Numbered from the stretch's first letter, positions 17,513 to 26,756 are shown. The stretch: DNA of 64,000 nucleotides from Bordetella parapertussis (GCA_945878065.1 CAMDXA010000005.1:33060-97059), one strand, 5' to 3'. Notes: generated by a model from the letters alone, not told the origin. Numbers and translations are program-made.

Positions 17513-18397
17513 TCAGTCACGCTTGCCGTGCATCAGTACCCAACCGTCTTGTTCATCAGCGACTTGCAAAGCCAAGTACGGTTGGTAGGTCGCTTGAATT
17601 TCTTCGGTCTGACGCGTCAAAATTCCTGCCAGAAGCAACTGGCCGCCAGCGGCTACATGGGCACACAACAAAGGCGCCAGCACTTTCAAAGGTGCAGCCA
17701 ATATATTGGCCACTACCAGCGGGTAACTGCCATTCGCCAGCGATGACGGGCCGGTATTGATATGCACTTGGTTACCATGGGCGTTGGCCTGCGTTGCCAC
17801 CAACGCATCAGGATCAATGTCAACCGCATCCACCTGCGCAGCACCGAGCATGGCCGCGCCAATCGCCAAAATCCCTGAACCGCAACCATAGTCAAGTACA
17901 CGTTGCCCCTGCGGCGGGTGCATGGCAATCCAACGCAAACACATGCGTGTGGTGGGATGCGTGCCTGTGCCAAAAGCCAAACCAGGGTCTAAGCGCAATA
18001 CCCACTGCGCTTGGGCTGGCGGTTCATGCCAACTGGGCACCACCCAAAAAGTGTCTGTGATGGGAACCGGCTCAAACTGCGACTGGGTCAGGCGCACCCA
18101 GTCTTGTGCCTCCAATGGTTGGATACCGAGTAATTCGGCTTCCTTGAAAAAAGCTTGCAGCACAAGTAACTTGCCTGCATCTGCAGCGGCGGCATCGTCA
18201 GCAAACAAGGCCACAACTTCAGATCGAGCCCAGCCTGCCGCTGGGGGTGGCATGCCGGGCTCTCCAAACAGGGCTTGTTCTTGGTCGGTGTGGGCATCTG
18301 CATCTTGCACCGACACACTGAGCGCATCCAAGGCCATCAACGCATCGCTGATGGTCTCCACCTCATGCTGAGGGCAGTGCAAATGCAGTTCAACCAT
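17513..18397 (-). CDS. prmA: PrmA, ribosomal protein L11 methyltransferase
   Basis: 294 residues from the ATG at 18397, which overlaps the accC stop (ATGA); eight more in-frame codons upstream would lie inside accC. PrmA trimethylates several positions of L11. The N-terminal substrate-recognition domain (1-~100) is followed by the SAM-binding domain with LDYGCGSGILAIGA (motif I, near 160) and VVANILAAPL (the NILA variant of the NPPF-like motif). AFGTGTHPTTRMCL is a family hallmark. Confidence 0.95.
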   Translation of the reverse strand: MVELHLHCPQHEVETISDALMALDALSVSVQDADAHTDQEQALFGEPGMPPPAAGWARSEVVALFADDAAAADAGKLLVLQAFFKEAELLGIQPLEAQDWVRLTQSQFEPVPITDTFWVVPSWHEPPAQAQWVLRLDPGLAFGTGTHPTTRMCLRWIAMHPPQGQRVLDYGCGSGILAIGAAMLGAAQVDAVDIDPDALVATQANAHGNQVHINTGPSSLANGSYPLVVANILAAPLKVLAPLLCAHVAAGGQLLLAGILTRQTEEIQATYQPYLALQVADEQDGWVLMHGKRD

Positions 18398-19746
18398 CAG
18401 GCTTGACGAACCGCCAACCATTCTTCCAAGTAATGAATGTTGGTGCCACCGGCGATGAATCCCGGGTCATCCATCAAGACTTTGTGCAAAGCGATGTTGG
18501 TGCTGATGCCTTCCACCACGGTCTCGCCCAAGGCCGTGCGCATACGGGCCAATGCATGCTCGCGTGTGTCGCCGTGCACAATGATTTTTCCAATCATGGA
18601 ATCGTAATTTGAGGGAACAAAATAATTGGTGTACACATGTGAATCCACCCGCACACCGGGCCCACCGGGCGGGTGCCACATGGTGATGCGGCCTGGCGAG
18701 GGTGTGAATTTAAACGGGTCTTCTGCGTTCACACGGCATTCAATCGCATGGCCTTTGATTTCTATCTGCCGTTGTGTGTACGGCAATTTCATGCCTGAAG
18801 CAGTCATGATTTGGGTTTTGACAATGTCAACCCCGGTGATGAATTCGGTCACCGGATGCTCAACCTGGACCCGGGTGTTCATTTCTATGAAATAAAACTC
18901 ACCGTTTTCATACAAGAACTCAAACGTACCCGCGCCTCTGTAACCCATTTTTTTACAGGCCGCGACACAGCGCTCGCCAATACGTTCAATCAATTTGCGT
19001 GGAATACCTGGCGCGGGTGCTTCTTCAATCACCTTTTGGTGGCGACGTTGCATGGAGCAATCACGCTCACCCAGGTAAATGGCGTTTTTAAAGTTGTCCG
19101 CCAAGATTTGAATTTCAATGTGCCTGGGGTTTTGCAGGAATTTTTCCATGTACACCGCAGGGTTGCCAAAGGCCGCACCGGCCTCGGCTTTGGTGGTTTG
19201 CACCGCATGGATGAGGGCCGCTTCGTTGTGGACCACCCGCATGCCTCTACCACCGCCGCCACCTGCTGCTTTGATGATGACCGGATAACCGACTGCCTTG
19301 CCAATGCGCCGGATTTGCGCAGGATCGTCTGGCAACTCGCCGTCCGAACCAGGCACACAGGGCACGCCCGCTTTGATCATGGCTTGCTTGGCCGATACCT
19401 TATCGCCCATCATGCGGATCGAATCGGGTGTGGGCCCGATGAACACAAACCCACTTTTCTCTACGCGTTCTGCGAAATCGGCGTTTTCGCTCAAAAACCC
19501 ATAGCCCGGATGAATAGCCTGCGCGTCGGTGACCTCTGCCGCTGAAATGATGGCGGGCATGTTCAGGTAACTTTGTGCAGACGCTGCGGGTCCAATGCAC
19601 ACGGCTTCTTCAGCCAATTTGACGTATTTGGCATCGCGGTCGGCTTCCGAATACACCACCACCGCTTCAACGCCAAGTTCCTTGCAAGCACGTTGAATGC
19701 GCAAAGCAATTTCGCCCCGGTTGGCGATCAGGATCTTTTTAAACAT
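18397..19746 (-). CDS. accC: AccC, biotin carboxylase subunit of acetyl-CoA carboxylase
   Basis: 449 residues. It carboxylates biotin carried on AccB with ATP and bicarbonate, the first half of malonyl-CoA formation for fatty acids. The order is a biotin-carboxylase N domain ([11 protein letters not shown] near 6-16), an ATP-grasp domain with the glycine-rich loop [11 protein letters not shown] near 160-170, [14 protein letters not shown] near 288-301, and the C-terminal domain. It follows accB by 9 bases and overlaps prmA by 1 base at the shared ATGA. Confidence 0.98.
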   Translation of the reverse strand: MFKKILIANRGEIALRIQRACKELGVEAVVVYSEADRDAKYVKLAEEAVCIGPAASAQSYLNMPAIISAAEVTDAQAIHPGYGFLSENADFAERVEKSGFVFIGPTPDSIRMMGDKVSAKQAMIKAGVPCVPGSDGELPDDPAQIRRIGKAVGYPVIIKAAGGGGGRGMRVVHNEAALIHAVQTTKAEAGAAFGNPAVYMEKFLQNPRHIEIQILADNFKNAIYLGERDCSMQRRHQKVIEEAPAPGIPRKLIERIGERCVAACKKMGYRGAGTFEFLYENGEFYFIEMNTRVQVEHPVTEFITGVDIVKTQIMTASGMKLPYTQRQIEIKGHAIECRVNAEDPFKFTPSPGRITMWHPPGGPGVRVDSHVYTNYFVPSNYDSMIGKIIVHGDTREHALARMRTALGETVVEGISTNIALHKVLMDDPGFIAGGTNIHYLEEWLAVRQA

Positions 19747-19755
19747 GTACGGGAA

Positions 19756-20208
19756 TCATTCAATCATGAACAGGGGTTGACCGTATTCAACGGCTTGGCC
19801 GTTGTCCACCATCACGCGCGTCACCGTACCGCTCTTGTCAGCTTCGATTTCATTGAGGATTTTCATGGCCTCAATGATGCAAATAGTGTCGCCTTCCTTG
19901 ACCACGCTGCCGACCTGCACAAAAGGCTTGGCTTCTGGACTGGAGGCGGTGTAGAGGGTGCCAACCATGGGGGATTTGACAATATGACCGCTGGCCGGAG
20001 GGGGGACTTCAGCAGGGGCGGTAGCCAACGGGGCAGCGGGTACAGCGGCAGTGGGTGCGGCCACCATGGCGGGGGCAGCCACGGCAACAGGCCCGCCGAC
20101 AGGCCCTTTAACGATACGAACCTTGCCTTCGGCCTCGGTGATCTCAAGTTCAGACACATTGGACTCGGAGACCAAGTCAATCAAAGTTTTAAGTTTTCTT
20201 AAATCCAT
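19756..20208 (-). CDS. accB: AccB, biotin carboxyl carrier protein
   Basis: 150 residues from the ATG at 20208 (MDLRKLK, the family start); a TTG five codons earlier is less likely. The N-terminal helix-rich segment (1-~40) binds AccC. A flexible Ala/Pro linker (about 45-75) leads to the biotinyl domain, with the biotin-accepting lysine in [11 protein letters not shown]. It is the first gene of accB-accC-prmA. The gap to the next gene upstream (20209-20284) shows no clear promoter. Confidence 0.97.
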   Translation of the reverse strand: MDLRKLKTLIDLVSESNVSELEITEAEGKVRIVKGPVGGPVAVAAPAMVAAPTAAVPAAPLATAPAEVPPPASGHIVKSPMVGTLYTASSPEAKPFVQVGSVVKEGDTICIIEAMKILNEIEADKSGTVTRVMVDNGQAVEYGQPLFMIE

Positions 20209-20284
20209 ATAACTTGCAGTCAATTACTGTTAACAAGGCTTTAATTTACACCATTTGGGAATGCTTGCCAAAGTAAGGGAGGAT

Positions 20285-20827
20285 TCAAGCCCAAGAACCG
20301 ATGTCCGCCTCTGTCAACTTGCCTAACTTTTTCATGCGCAACCCTTGCTGCGCATCTATCACCAAGGTGAATGGCAATCCGCCCTGCAAGTTGCCGAGCG
20401 CGGTCATGAGTGCCGTGCCATTGAGCCCGGCCAGACCGATTGGGTATTCTACCGGATACTGGCTGAGAAAACGTTTGACGGCACTTGGCTGATCAATCGC
20501 CAATCCAAGCACTTGCCAGCTTTTAGGTTTATTTTGCTGATAGAAGGCATTCAATAAAGGCATTTCCTCAACACAGGGGGTGCACCAGGTAGCCCAAAAA
20601 TTGACCGCCAACGGCTGGCCTTTGAACTGAGCCAAGGGCAGCGGCGTGCCATCGGGTTGCTCAAACTCAGCCGCCCATAAAGATGCGAGCACCGTGTCAG
20701 GCAATGCGACGCTGCGTTGGCGCCACCAAGCCACCCCAAGACCGGCAGCCAAGGCGCCAGCGGCAACCGAAAGAAAAACCCGCTTGCTACGGGTAATGTC
20801 TGAAGAAGGTGTTTCTGCGTTACTCAT
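20285..20827 (-). CDS. TlpA/ResA-like thiol-disulfide oxidoreductase
   Basis: 180 residues from the ATG at 20827, which overlaps the upstream stop (ATGA). A short cytoplasmic start precedes a membrane anchor (about 18-34). A periplasmic thioredoxin fold follows, with the active site WATWCTPC near residues 78-85. The cis-Pro region (GGLPFTLVID) is present. Family members reduce disulfides in apo-cytochromes or other envelope proteins; the specific partner cannot be read. A YpjD-like gene at 9 kb is a possible pathway neighbour but not linked. Confidence 0.9.
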   Translation of the reverse strand: MSNAETPSSDITRSKRVFLSVAAGALAAGLGVAWWRQRSVALPDTVLASLWAAEFEQPDGTPLPLAQFKGQPLAVNFWATWCTPCVEEMPLLNAFYQQNKPKSWQVLGLAIDQPSAVKRFLSQYPVEYPIGLAGLNGTALMTALGNLQGGLPFTLVIDAQQGLRMKKLGKLTEADIGSWA

Positions 20828-21417
20828 AGGGCATTGTCCACCAATTGCCTGACCGCGCCGATATCGCCTCGCCAAGTTCTGCCCTGCTTGTCGGGCAACA
20901 AAGCACCGCGAAGATCGTCATGGTCATAGACCATCAAATGCACACCAATGTCTTCATTCAATTCGGCGCAATGGCAATGGATACTGAGGGCATCCACCGA
21001 TTCACCCCGAAAACCGTTGACTGCGCGCACGTCAAAGCGCACGCCTTGGTCCAGCAACTCGATTTCGGCCTGTTTGCTGTCATCGCAAAACAATTGAATA
21101 TGGATATCTGACAACCGGGTGGCGGTGCCGCGCCACACCGCACCGCCCAAATGCGGACGAAAGGACGCCAAACGCTCCATCCACAACAGTGCGAGTCGAC
21201 GCAATGCCAACAATTCCCCGGGTTGGGTATCGGCACAAAACAATTGCAAATAGTCGATGACCTCGCTTTCAAGCTGTTCGTTGTCTGGCAAAGCTTGGCG
21301 CGCGGGCAGGCCGAGTTCTTTGAGCGCACGGTGTTTGGCGGGGCCAAACTCCAAGCCTTCTTCGACCACCAAGCGCGCGGCAGTGGCGGCAATTTCCCAT
21401 TTGATATCGCTAAACAT
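20824..21417 (-). CDS. Uncharacterised protein with a nucleotidyltransferase-like motif
   Basis: 197 residues, no signal or membrane segment. Central sequence GGAVWRGTATRLSDIHIQLF resembles the Gly-x-x-T-x-x-SDI motif of the pol-beta nucleotidyltransferase fold, but the second Asp is replaced (SDIH instead of SDID). Activity is therefore uncertain. N-terminal helices (1-~60) and a histidine-rich SIHCHCAEL segment (near 147) are other features. It is co-transcribed with the TlpA-like gene (4-base overlap) and divergent from mpl. No function is proposed. Confidence 0.6.
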   Translation of the reverse strand: MFSDIKWEIAATAARLVVEEGLEFGPAKHRALKELGLPARQALPDNEQLESEVIDYLQLFCADTQPGELLALRRLALLWMERLASFRPHLGGAVWRGTATRLSDIHIQLFCDDSKQAEIELLDQGVRFDVRAVNGFRGESVDALSIHCHCAELNEDIGVHLMVYDHDDLRGALLPDKQGRTWRGDIGAVRQLVDNAL

Positions 21418-21508
21418 GGCTCAGATTGTGACCGCGCAGCGCATGGGATTGGTAGCGATAGGCTCGAAAGCCATGGTTGTGATCAGGTCACTTCTACAAT
21501 GTTCTTCC

Positions 21509-22915
21509 ATGCACATACATATATTAGGCATTTGCGGCACATTCATGGGCGGTCTGGCCGCCTTGGCCCGCGAAGCCGGGCACCGGGTCACCGGCTGCGA
21601 CACCGGCGTTTACCCCCCGATGAGCGACCAGTTGCGCGCTTTGGGCATTGAATTGATAGAGGGCTACAGCGCTGAGCAGTTGGGCTTGAAGCCCGACATG
21701 TTTGTCGTGGGCAATGTGGTGTCACGCGCGCGCACCGCAGACGGCTCACCCCGTTACCCGTTGATGGAAGCGATTTTGGAAGCCGGTCTGCCTTACACCA
21801 GCGGCCCGCAATGGCTGAGCGACCATGTGCTGCACGCGCCCGGGCAGGCGCGACATGTGTTGGCGGTGGCAGGGACCCACGGCAAAACTACCACGACGGC
21901 CATGCTGACTTGGATACTGGATCAGGCCGGTTTAACGCCGGGGTTTTTGATCGGCGGCGTGCCGCTGAATTTCGGCGTGTCGGCGCGTTTGGGGCAAGTC
22001 GCTGCTGGACAAACCCGAGCCTTGTTTGTGATTGAAGCCGACGAATACGACACCGCGTTTTTCGACAAGCGCAGCAAGTTTGTGCATTACCGCCCGCGCA
22101 CCGCGGTGTTGAACAACCTCGAGTTCGACCACGCAGATATTTTTGACAACCTCGCAGCCATCGAGCGCCAATTCCACCACTTGGTGCGCACCGTGCCGGG
22201 CAGCGGTTGTCTGGTGGTGAACGCCGAACAAGAGAGTTTGCAGCGCGTGCTGGGCATGGGCCACTGGAGCCCGGTGGCGGGTTTTGGTGCAGGCGGTGAA
22301 TGGCAGGCTCGGGGTGAGCCGCATGATTTTCAAGTCATGCATAAGGGCCAAGCTGTGGCCCAAGTGAACTGGTCATTGAGCGGTGTACACAACCAGATGA
22401 ACGCCTTAGCGGCCATCGCCGCCGCAGCGCATGTGGGCGTGGCACCGGTGCAGGCTGCACAAGCATTGGGGCAGTTTGAGAATGTGCGCCGCCGCATGGA
22501 ATTGCGCGGCAGCATAGGCAGCGGCGCGCAAGCCATTCAGGTGTTTGACGACTTTGCCCATCACCCGACAGCCATTCGCACGACCTTGGACGGCCTCAGG
22601 AGAAGTGTGGGTCAGGCCCGCATCCTGGCAGTGTTCGAGCCGCGCAGCAACACCATGAAACTGGGTGCCATGAAGTCTCAACTGCCTTGGAGTCTGGAAC
22701 AGGCTGATCTGGCGTTTTGCCACACCGCTGGATTGGATTGGGACGCGGCTGAAGCACTCGCCCCCATGGGCAAGCGCGCCAGCGTGGCAGCGAACATAGA
22801 AACGCTGGTGGCGAAGGTCAAAGCCGCTGTCAAACCAGGCGACTACATCGTCTGCATGAGCAATGGTGGCTTTGGCGGCGTACATCAAAAGTTGTTGGAC
22901 GCGTTGAAGTCCTGA
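21509..22915 (+). CDS. mpl: Mpl, UDP-N-acetylmuramate:L-alanyl-gamma-D-glutamyl-meso-DAP ligase
   Basis: 468 residues from the ATG at 21509; the open frame extends upstream through non-homologous sequence opposite the previous gene. Mpl ligates recycled tripeptide to UDP-MurNAc, so it works after AmpD in murein recycling. Marks are the N-terminal Rossmann HILGICGTFMGGLAALA, ATP-binding [31 protein letters not shown] (specific to Mpl over MurC), and the C-terminal domain with DDFAHHPTAI. A ligase in the Mur family but outside the dcw cluster, as is usual. Confidence 0.96.
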   Translation: MHIHILGICGTFMGGLAALAREAGHRVTGCDTGVYPPMSDQLRALGIELIEGYSAEQLGLKPDMFVVGNVVSRARTADGSPRYPLMEAILEAGLPYTSGPQWLSDHVLHAPGQARHVLAVAGTHGKTTTTAMLTWILDQAGLTPGFLIGGVPLNFGVSARLGQVAAGQTRALFVIEADEYDTAFFDKRSKFVHYRPRTAVLNNLEFDHADIFDNLAAIERQFHHLVRTVPGSGCLVVNAEQESLQRVLGMGHWSPVAGFGAGGEWQARGEPHDFQVMHKGQAVAQVNWSLSGVHNQMNALAAIAAAAHVGVAPVQAAQALGQFENVRRRMELRGSIGSGAQAIQVFDDFAHHPTAIRTTLDGLRRSVGQARILAVFEPRSNTMKLGAMKSQLPWSLEQADLAFCHTAGLDWDAAEALAPMGKRASVAANIETLVAKVKAAVKPGDYIVCMSNGGFGGVHQKLLDALKS

Positions 22916-22938
22916 CGGACAAACTGTACTTCGCAGAC

Positions 22939-22966
22939 AAAAAAATGGACTGCCATGCAGTCCATT
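22939..22966 (-). terminator. Rho-independent terminator after aroG
   Basis: AATGGACTGC (22944-22953) pairs perfectly with GCAGTCCATT (22957-22966) with a 3-base loop. On the minus strand it is followed by T7, so it fits aroG best. It may also stop mpl from the other side, though the T-run there is poor. Confidence 0.85.
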
Positions 22967-22989
22967 TCTCATGGTCGAAAAACGCTTTT

Positions 22990-24108
22990 TTATTTTTTGG
23001 CTTTGCGACGCGCCTTGATGCCCATATCCAGCGCTTGCAATGCTTCCAGCGAATCGTCCCATGACAGGCAGGCATCCGTGATGCTTTGGCCATAAACCAA
23101 GCCCTCGACCTTGTCTTTGCCGGGCGTGAATTTTTGTGCGCCTGGCTGCAAATGGCTTTCGATCATGACACCGAAAATTTGCTGAGACCCACCTGCCAAT
23201 TGGCCTGCAATGTCTTTGGCCACGACTAACTGGCGCTCGTGCTGTTTGCTGCTGTTGGCATGGCTGCAATCCACCATCAATGAAGGCGGCAACTTGGCAG
23301 CTTCCAGTTCTTTACAAGCGATGGAGACGCTGGCGGCGTCATAGTTGGGCGCTTTGCCGCCGCGCAAAATCACATGGCAATCCGGGTTGCCTTGGGTTTG
23401 CACAATCGCCACCTGGCCGTTTTTATGCACGGACAAAAAGTGGTGGCCACGCGCGGCCGCTTGTATCGCGTCTGTCGCGATTTTGATATTGCCATCGGTG
23501 CCGTTTTTAAAGCCGATGGGGGCAGACAAACCCGAGGCCAATTCGCGGTGGACTTGGCTTTCGGTGGTGCGTGCGCCGATGGCGCCCCAGCTGATCAGGT
23601 CACCGATGTATTGGGGTGAGATCACATCCAGAAACTCGCTGCCTGCGGGTACGCCTGTACGGTTGATCTCGATCAGCAATTGGCGGGCGATGCGCAGGCC
23701 TTCGTCGATTCGGAAACTCTCGTCAAGGTAAGGGTCGTTGATCAAGCCTTTCCAGCCGACCGTGGTGCGCGGTTTTTCAAAATACACACGCATGACGATT
23801 TCTAAGGTGTCCTTGTATTTTTCGCGCTCGACTTGCAAGCGACGCGCATAGTCCAATGCAGCCGCCGGGTCGTGGATAGAGCAAGGACCCATGACCACCA
23901 GCAAACGGTCATCTTTACCGCTCATGATTTTGGCAATACGCTGGCGTGTCTGAGCGATGAGTTTTTCAACTGCAGTACCGGCAATCGGAAAAAAGCGGAT
24001 CAAATGTTCGGGTGGCGGCAACACGGTGATGTCCTTGATGCGTTGGTCGTCGGTCTGGCTGGTTTGGTCATCGATCGGTGCATAAGCATCTTTGGGATGG
24101 GATTTCAT
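22990..24108 (-). CDS. aroG: AroG, 3-deoxy-D-arabino-heptulosonate 7-phosphate synthase (class I)
   Basis: 372 residues. It condenses PEP and erythrose 4-phosphate in the first step of aromatic amino acid synthesis. Class I (AroFGH-type) marks: GPCSIHDPAAALDYA near 74-88, RVYFEKPRTTVGWKGLINDP, EFLDVISPQYIGDLISWGAIGARTTESQVHRELASGL (metal and PEP region), and VDCSHANSSK. The N-terminal ~50 residues carry the regulatory strand used for feedback inhibition by an aromatic amino acid, which one is not readable here. It has its own leader-peptide attenuator directly upstream (24159-24283), strong evidence for Phe/Tyr control at transcription. Confidence 0.97.
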   Translation of the reverse strand: MKSHPKDAYAPIDDQTSQTDDQRIKDITVLPPPEHLIRFFPIAGTAVEKLIAQTRQRIAKIMSGKDDRLLVVMGPCSIHDPAAALDYARRLQVEREKYKDTLEIVMRVYFEKPRTTVGWKGLINDPYLDESFRIDEGLRIARQLLIEINRTGVPAGSEFLDVISPQYIGDLISWGAIGARTTESQVHRELASGLSAPIGFKNGTDGNIKIATDAIQAAARGHHFLSVHKNGQVAIVQTQGNPDCHVILRGGKAPNYDAASVSIACKELEAAKLPPSLMVDCSHANSSKQHERQLVVAKDIAGQLAGGSQQIFGVMIESHLQPGAQKFTPGKDKVEGLVYGQSITDACLSWDDSLEALQALDMGIKARRKAKK

Positions 24109-24158
24109 GAAAGACTCCTGGAAGGCTGCAACTGTTTATGAATGACAAATTTGTTAAC

Positions 24159-24185
24159 AAAAAAAAACCGCCGGGGTCCGGCGGT
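24159..24185 (-). terminator. Attenuator terminator in the aroG leader
   Basis: On the minus strand ACCGCCGG-ACC-CCGGCGGT forms an 8-bp perfect GC-rich stem with a 3-base loop, followed by T9. It lies 50 bases before the aroG ATG and 30 bases after the leader-peptide stop, the classical position of an attenuator. Confidence 0.9.
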
Positions 24186-24234
24186 AGGTTGGGAAGTTCA
24201 GAGCGTTGTTGCGTTCAGACCTCTCGACCGCCGG
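24178..24234 (-). promoter_or_regulatory. Antiterminator pairing of the aroG attenuator
   Basis: The leader segment at 24227-24234 reads CCGGCGGT on the minus strand, identical to the terminator's 3' arm. It can pair over 8 bases with the 5' arm ACCGCCGG (24178-24185). It lies in leader codons 17-19: a ribosome stalled at aromatic codons 10-12 leaves it free, while one at the stop codon masks it. That gives read-through when charged Phe/Tyr tRNA is scarce and termination when plentiful. Confidence 0.85.
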
Positions 24235-24283
24235 TGGGGCGTGAGACGTAAAAGTAAGCAAAGTGAAAAGGCGCTGAATTCAT
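24215..24283 (-). CDS. aroG leader peptide (Phe/Tyr-rich)
   Basis: 22 codons, ATG at 24283 and TGA at 24217-24215. Residues 6-12 are F-H-F-A-Y-F-Y, so five of seven are aromatic; the rest is M-N-S-A-P before and V-S-R-P-T-G-G-R-E-V after. Codons are TTT, TTT, TAC, TTT, TAC. Its only role would be to sense charged tRNA-Phe and tRNA-Tyr for attenuation of aroG. A classical ribosome site is not obvious in the 35 bases between the tldD stop and this ATG, and the promoter probably lies in the 3' end of tldD. The peptide is too short for normal gene calling. Confidence 0.85.
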   Translation of the reverse strand: MNSAPFHFAYFYVSRPTGGREV

Positions 24284-24317
24284 GGCGTGAAATGTAGCAC
24301 AGGCCCAGCGGAAGGCT

Positions 24318-25778
24318 TTAAGCGGTTCCGCCCACGGTCAAACCGTCGATACGCAGCGTGGGCTGACCCACTCCCACCGGTACGCTTTGGCCTTCCTTGC
24401 CGCAGGTGCCAACACCCGGGTCTAAAGCCATGTCGTTGCCGATCATGCTCACGCGGGTCAACGCGTCTGGGCCATTGCCGACCAAGGTGGCACCCTTGAC
24501 TGGGTATTGGATTTTTCCATTTTCCACCCAGTAAGCCTGGCTGGCCGAGAACACGAACTTGCCCGAGGTGATGTCCACCTGGCCGCCACCGAAATTGGTG
24601 GCGTACAAACCTTTTTTGATACTGGCAACGATTTCTTCCGGGTGCTTGTCACCGCTCAACATATAGGTGTTGGTCATGCGCGGCATGGGCACATGGGCAT
24701 AACTTTCGCGTCTGCCGTTACCGGTGGGCGCCACGCCCATCAAGCGCGCGTTCATGCTGTCTTGGATGTAGGCTTTCAAAATGCCGTCTTCAATCAGCAC
24801 ATTGCGCTGACTGGCGTTGCCTTCATCGTCCACATTGAGTGAACCACGGCGATCGGCAATCGTGCCGTCGTCCAACACCGTCACGCCTTTGGCGGCAACC
24901 CGTTGGCCGATCATGCCGCTGAATGCGCTCGAGCCTTTGCGGTTGAAGTCGCCCTCCAAACCGTGGCCAATCGCTTCATGCAACAAAATCCCGGGCCAGC
25001 CTGAACCGAGCACCACGGTCATTTCACCGGCGGGCGCGGCTTGCGCCTGCAAATTGGTTAACGCTGCGCCAACGGCTTCGTCCACGTAACGGGTTAAACA
25101 AGCTTCGTCGAAATGTGCCAAGCCGAAGCGGCCGCCGCCGCCTGCCGAACCGCTTTCGCGGCGGCCTTTTTCTTCGACGATCACACTCAAGGACAAGCGC
25201 ACCAACGGGCGCACATCTGCTGCCAAAGTACCGTCGGCGCGAGCGACCAGCACCACGTCGTACTCGCTGGCCAGACCGGCCATGACTTGCACCACGCGCG
25301 GGTCTTTGGCACGCGCTTGTTGTTCCAGACGCTCGAGCAGATTCACTTTGGCGGTACTGTCCAAGCTGGCGATCGGATCGTCATCGCGGTAGAGACTGCG
25401 CGAGCCAGCAATTTTTCTTGCTGGAACTTTGGTCTGGGCATTTTTTCCACTGGCGGCAATGCTGCGCACCGTGTGCGCCGCGTCCATCAACGAGGCCATA
25501 GAGATATCGTCTGAATAGGCAAAGGCGGTTTTTTCTCCGCTGACCGCGCGCACGCCCACGCCCTGGTCAATGCTGAACGAACCGGTTTTGACAATGCCCT
25601 CTTCCAGACTCCAGCCTTCGGAACGGGTGTACTGAAAATACAAATCTGCATCATCGATACGGTGTGCACGAATCGCCGATAAAGCCTGCGACAAATGGGT
25701 TTCGTCCAAACCATAAGGTTTGAGCAACAGGTTATGGGCGATCGAGAGGCGTTCTAGGGTGGGTTCGTGTGCAATCAT
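24318..25778 (-). CDS. tldD: TldD, metalloprotease
   Basis: 486 residues. TldD pairs with TldE (PmbA) to form a zinc protease that degrades unfolded small peptides and CcdA-like antitoxins or matures microcins. The zinc motif HEAIGHGLEGD near residues 262-272 (HExxxH) is intact, as are the C-terminal GTCGKEGQSVPVGVGQP block and the DLYFQYTRSEGWSLEEG segment near the N-terminus. No tldE lies in the window. It is upstream of aroG with only 35 bases to the aroG leader peptide, so the aroG promoter may overlap its last codons. Confidence 0.95.
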   Translation of the reverse strand: MIAHEPTLERLSIAHNLLLKPYGLDETHLSQALSAIRAHRIDDADLYFQYTRSEGWSLEEGIVKTGSFSIDQGVGVRAVSGEKTAFAYSDDISMASLMDAAHTVRSIAASGKNAQTKVPARKIAGSRSLYRDDDPIASLDSTAKVNLLERLEQQARAKDPRVVQVMAGLASEYDVVLVARADGTLAADVRPLVRLSLSVIVEEKGRRESGSAGGGGRFGLAHFDEACLTRYVDEAVGAALTNLQAQAAPAGEMTVVLGSGWPGILLHEAIGHGLEGDFNRKGSSAFSGMIGQRVAAKGVTVLDDGTIADRRGSLNVDDEGNASQRNVLIEDGILKAYIQDSMNARLMGVAPTGNGRRESYAHVPMPRMTNTYMLSGDKHPEEIVASIKKGLYATNFGGGQVDITSGKFVFSASQAYWVENGKIQYPVKGATLVGNGPDALTRVSMIGNDMALDPGVGTCGKEGQSVPVGVGQPTLRIDGLTVGGTA

Positions 25779-25871
25779 TCAACCATTGTAGAAGCCGCGC
25801 TTTGGGCATGAGCGCATCAGGTTATTGGCACGAACAGCCTGCAGCCGACAGGCTTGCAGCCAACTGTCACC

Positions 25872-26756
25872 TTAAGAACGGTCCGCAGCTTGGCGAATGA
25901 ACGCCAGCATATTGCTGTCGTCCATGTCGGTCATGCCTTGCTCGCAAGCCATGGCAAAGGCTTTGGCGGCGGACTCACCCAACCAGCCCGCATAACCCAC
26001 CTGTTGCGCAGAGGCCATGGCCAAGCGGGTGTCTTTGGCCAATAAACGCATGTGTGAACCGATGGATGTGTCGTTGGCAAATACGCGTCTCAATCGGTCA
26101 CTGGCGATCCAACTTTGTCCGCTGGAGCGCTCGATCAACGACAACGCGGTTTCTTTGGCCAAGCCCATTTTTTCAGCCAACACCATGGCCTCGCAAGCGC
26201 CTACCAAGTTGATACCAGCCAACAGGTTATTGACCAATTTGACGCGGGCACCGTCGCCGACCCGGTGACTGATCAACACACATTGGTTGGACAAAGCTTG
26301 CAATAAATCGTCTTGGGCGGCCAATACAGCCTCGGGGGCTGCCAACATCAGGCTCATGCTGCCGTTGGCGGCTCTGATGGGCCCGCCCGACATCGGCGCA
26401 TCCACCATATGCACACCGATGGCCTGCAACTGCTGGGCGAAGTGTTCTGTGTCTGCGGGCGCAATGGTGGGACACATGACCACGGTTTGACCGACCGTCA
26501 ACCCGGCCAGCAACCCGTGTGGCCCGTCAAACACTTGTTGCACCTGCGAGGCATCAATCACACACACAATCACCACCTCGGCGGCTTGCGCCAACGCAGC
26601 TGCATGCAGGCAACCCTGGGCGCCAGCGGCTTGCAACGCGGATTGCTTGGTGGCGTCTAGGTCATGCACAAATACCGGCCAACCCAAATCCAGTAAACGT
26701 TTGACCATTCCGCCGCCCATGTTTCCCGTGCCCACGATGCCTGTTTTTTTACTCAT
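25872..26756 (-). CDS. NAD(P)-dependent beta-hydroxyacid dehydrogenase (HIBADH family)
   Basis: 294 residues from the ATG at 26756, which overlaps the rodA stop (ATGA); a longer frame extends into rodA and was rejected. The N-terminal Rossmann domain has GIVGTGNMGGGM (6-17). DAPMSGGPIRAANGSM (about 118-133) is the substrate-binding signature, and the lysine in GARVKLVNNLLAG (about 167-179) is the catalytic residue. Family members oxidise 3-hydroxyisobutyrate, tartronate semialdehyde or L-threonate. The specific substrate is unclear because rodA, its operon partner, is unrelated. Confidence 0.85.
   Translation of the reverse strand: MSKKTGIVGTGNMGGGMVKRLLDLGWPVFVHDLDATKQSALQAAGAQGCLHAAALAQAAEVVIVCVIDASQVQQVFDGPHGLLAGLTVGQTVVMCPTIAPADTEHFAQQLQAIGVHMVDAPMSGGPIRAANGSMSLMLAAPEAVLAAQDDLLQALSNQCVLISHRVGDGARVKLVNNLLAGINLVGACEAMVLAEKMGLAKETALSLIERSSGQSWIASDRLRRVFANDTSIGSHMRLLAKDTRLAMASAQQVGYAGWLGESAAKAFAMACEQGMTDMDDSNMLAFIRQAADRS

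Noticed and set aside
21257..21508. Upstream extension of mpl
   Set aside because: The open frame continues but over the opposite gene; the Mpl family starts at MHIHILGICG, ATG 21509.
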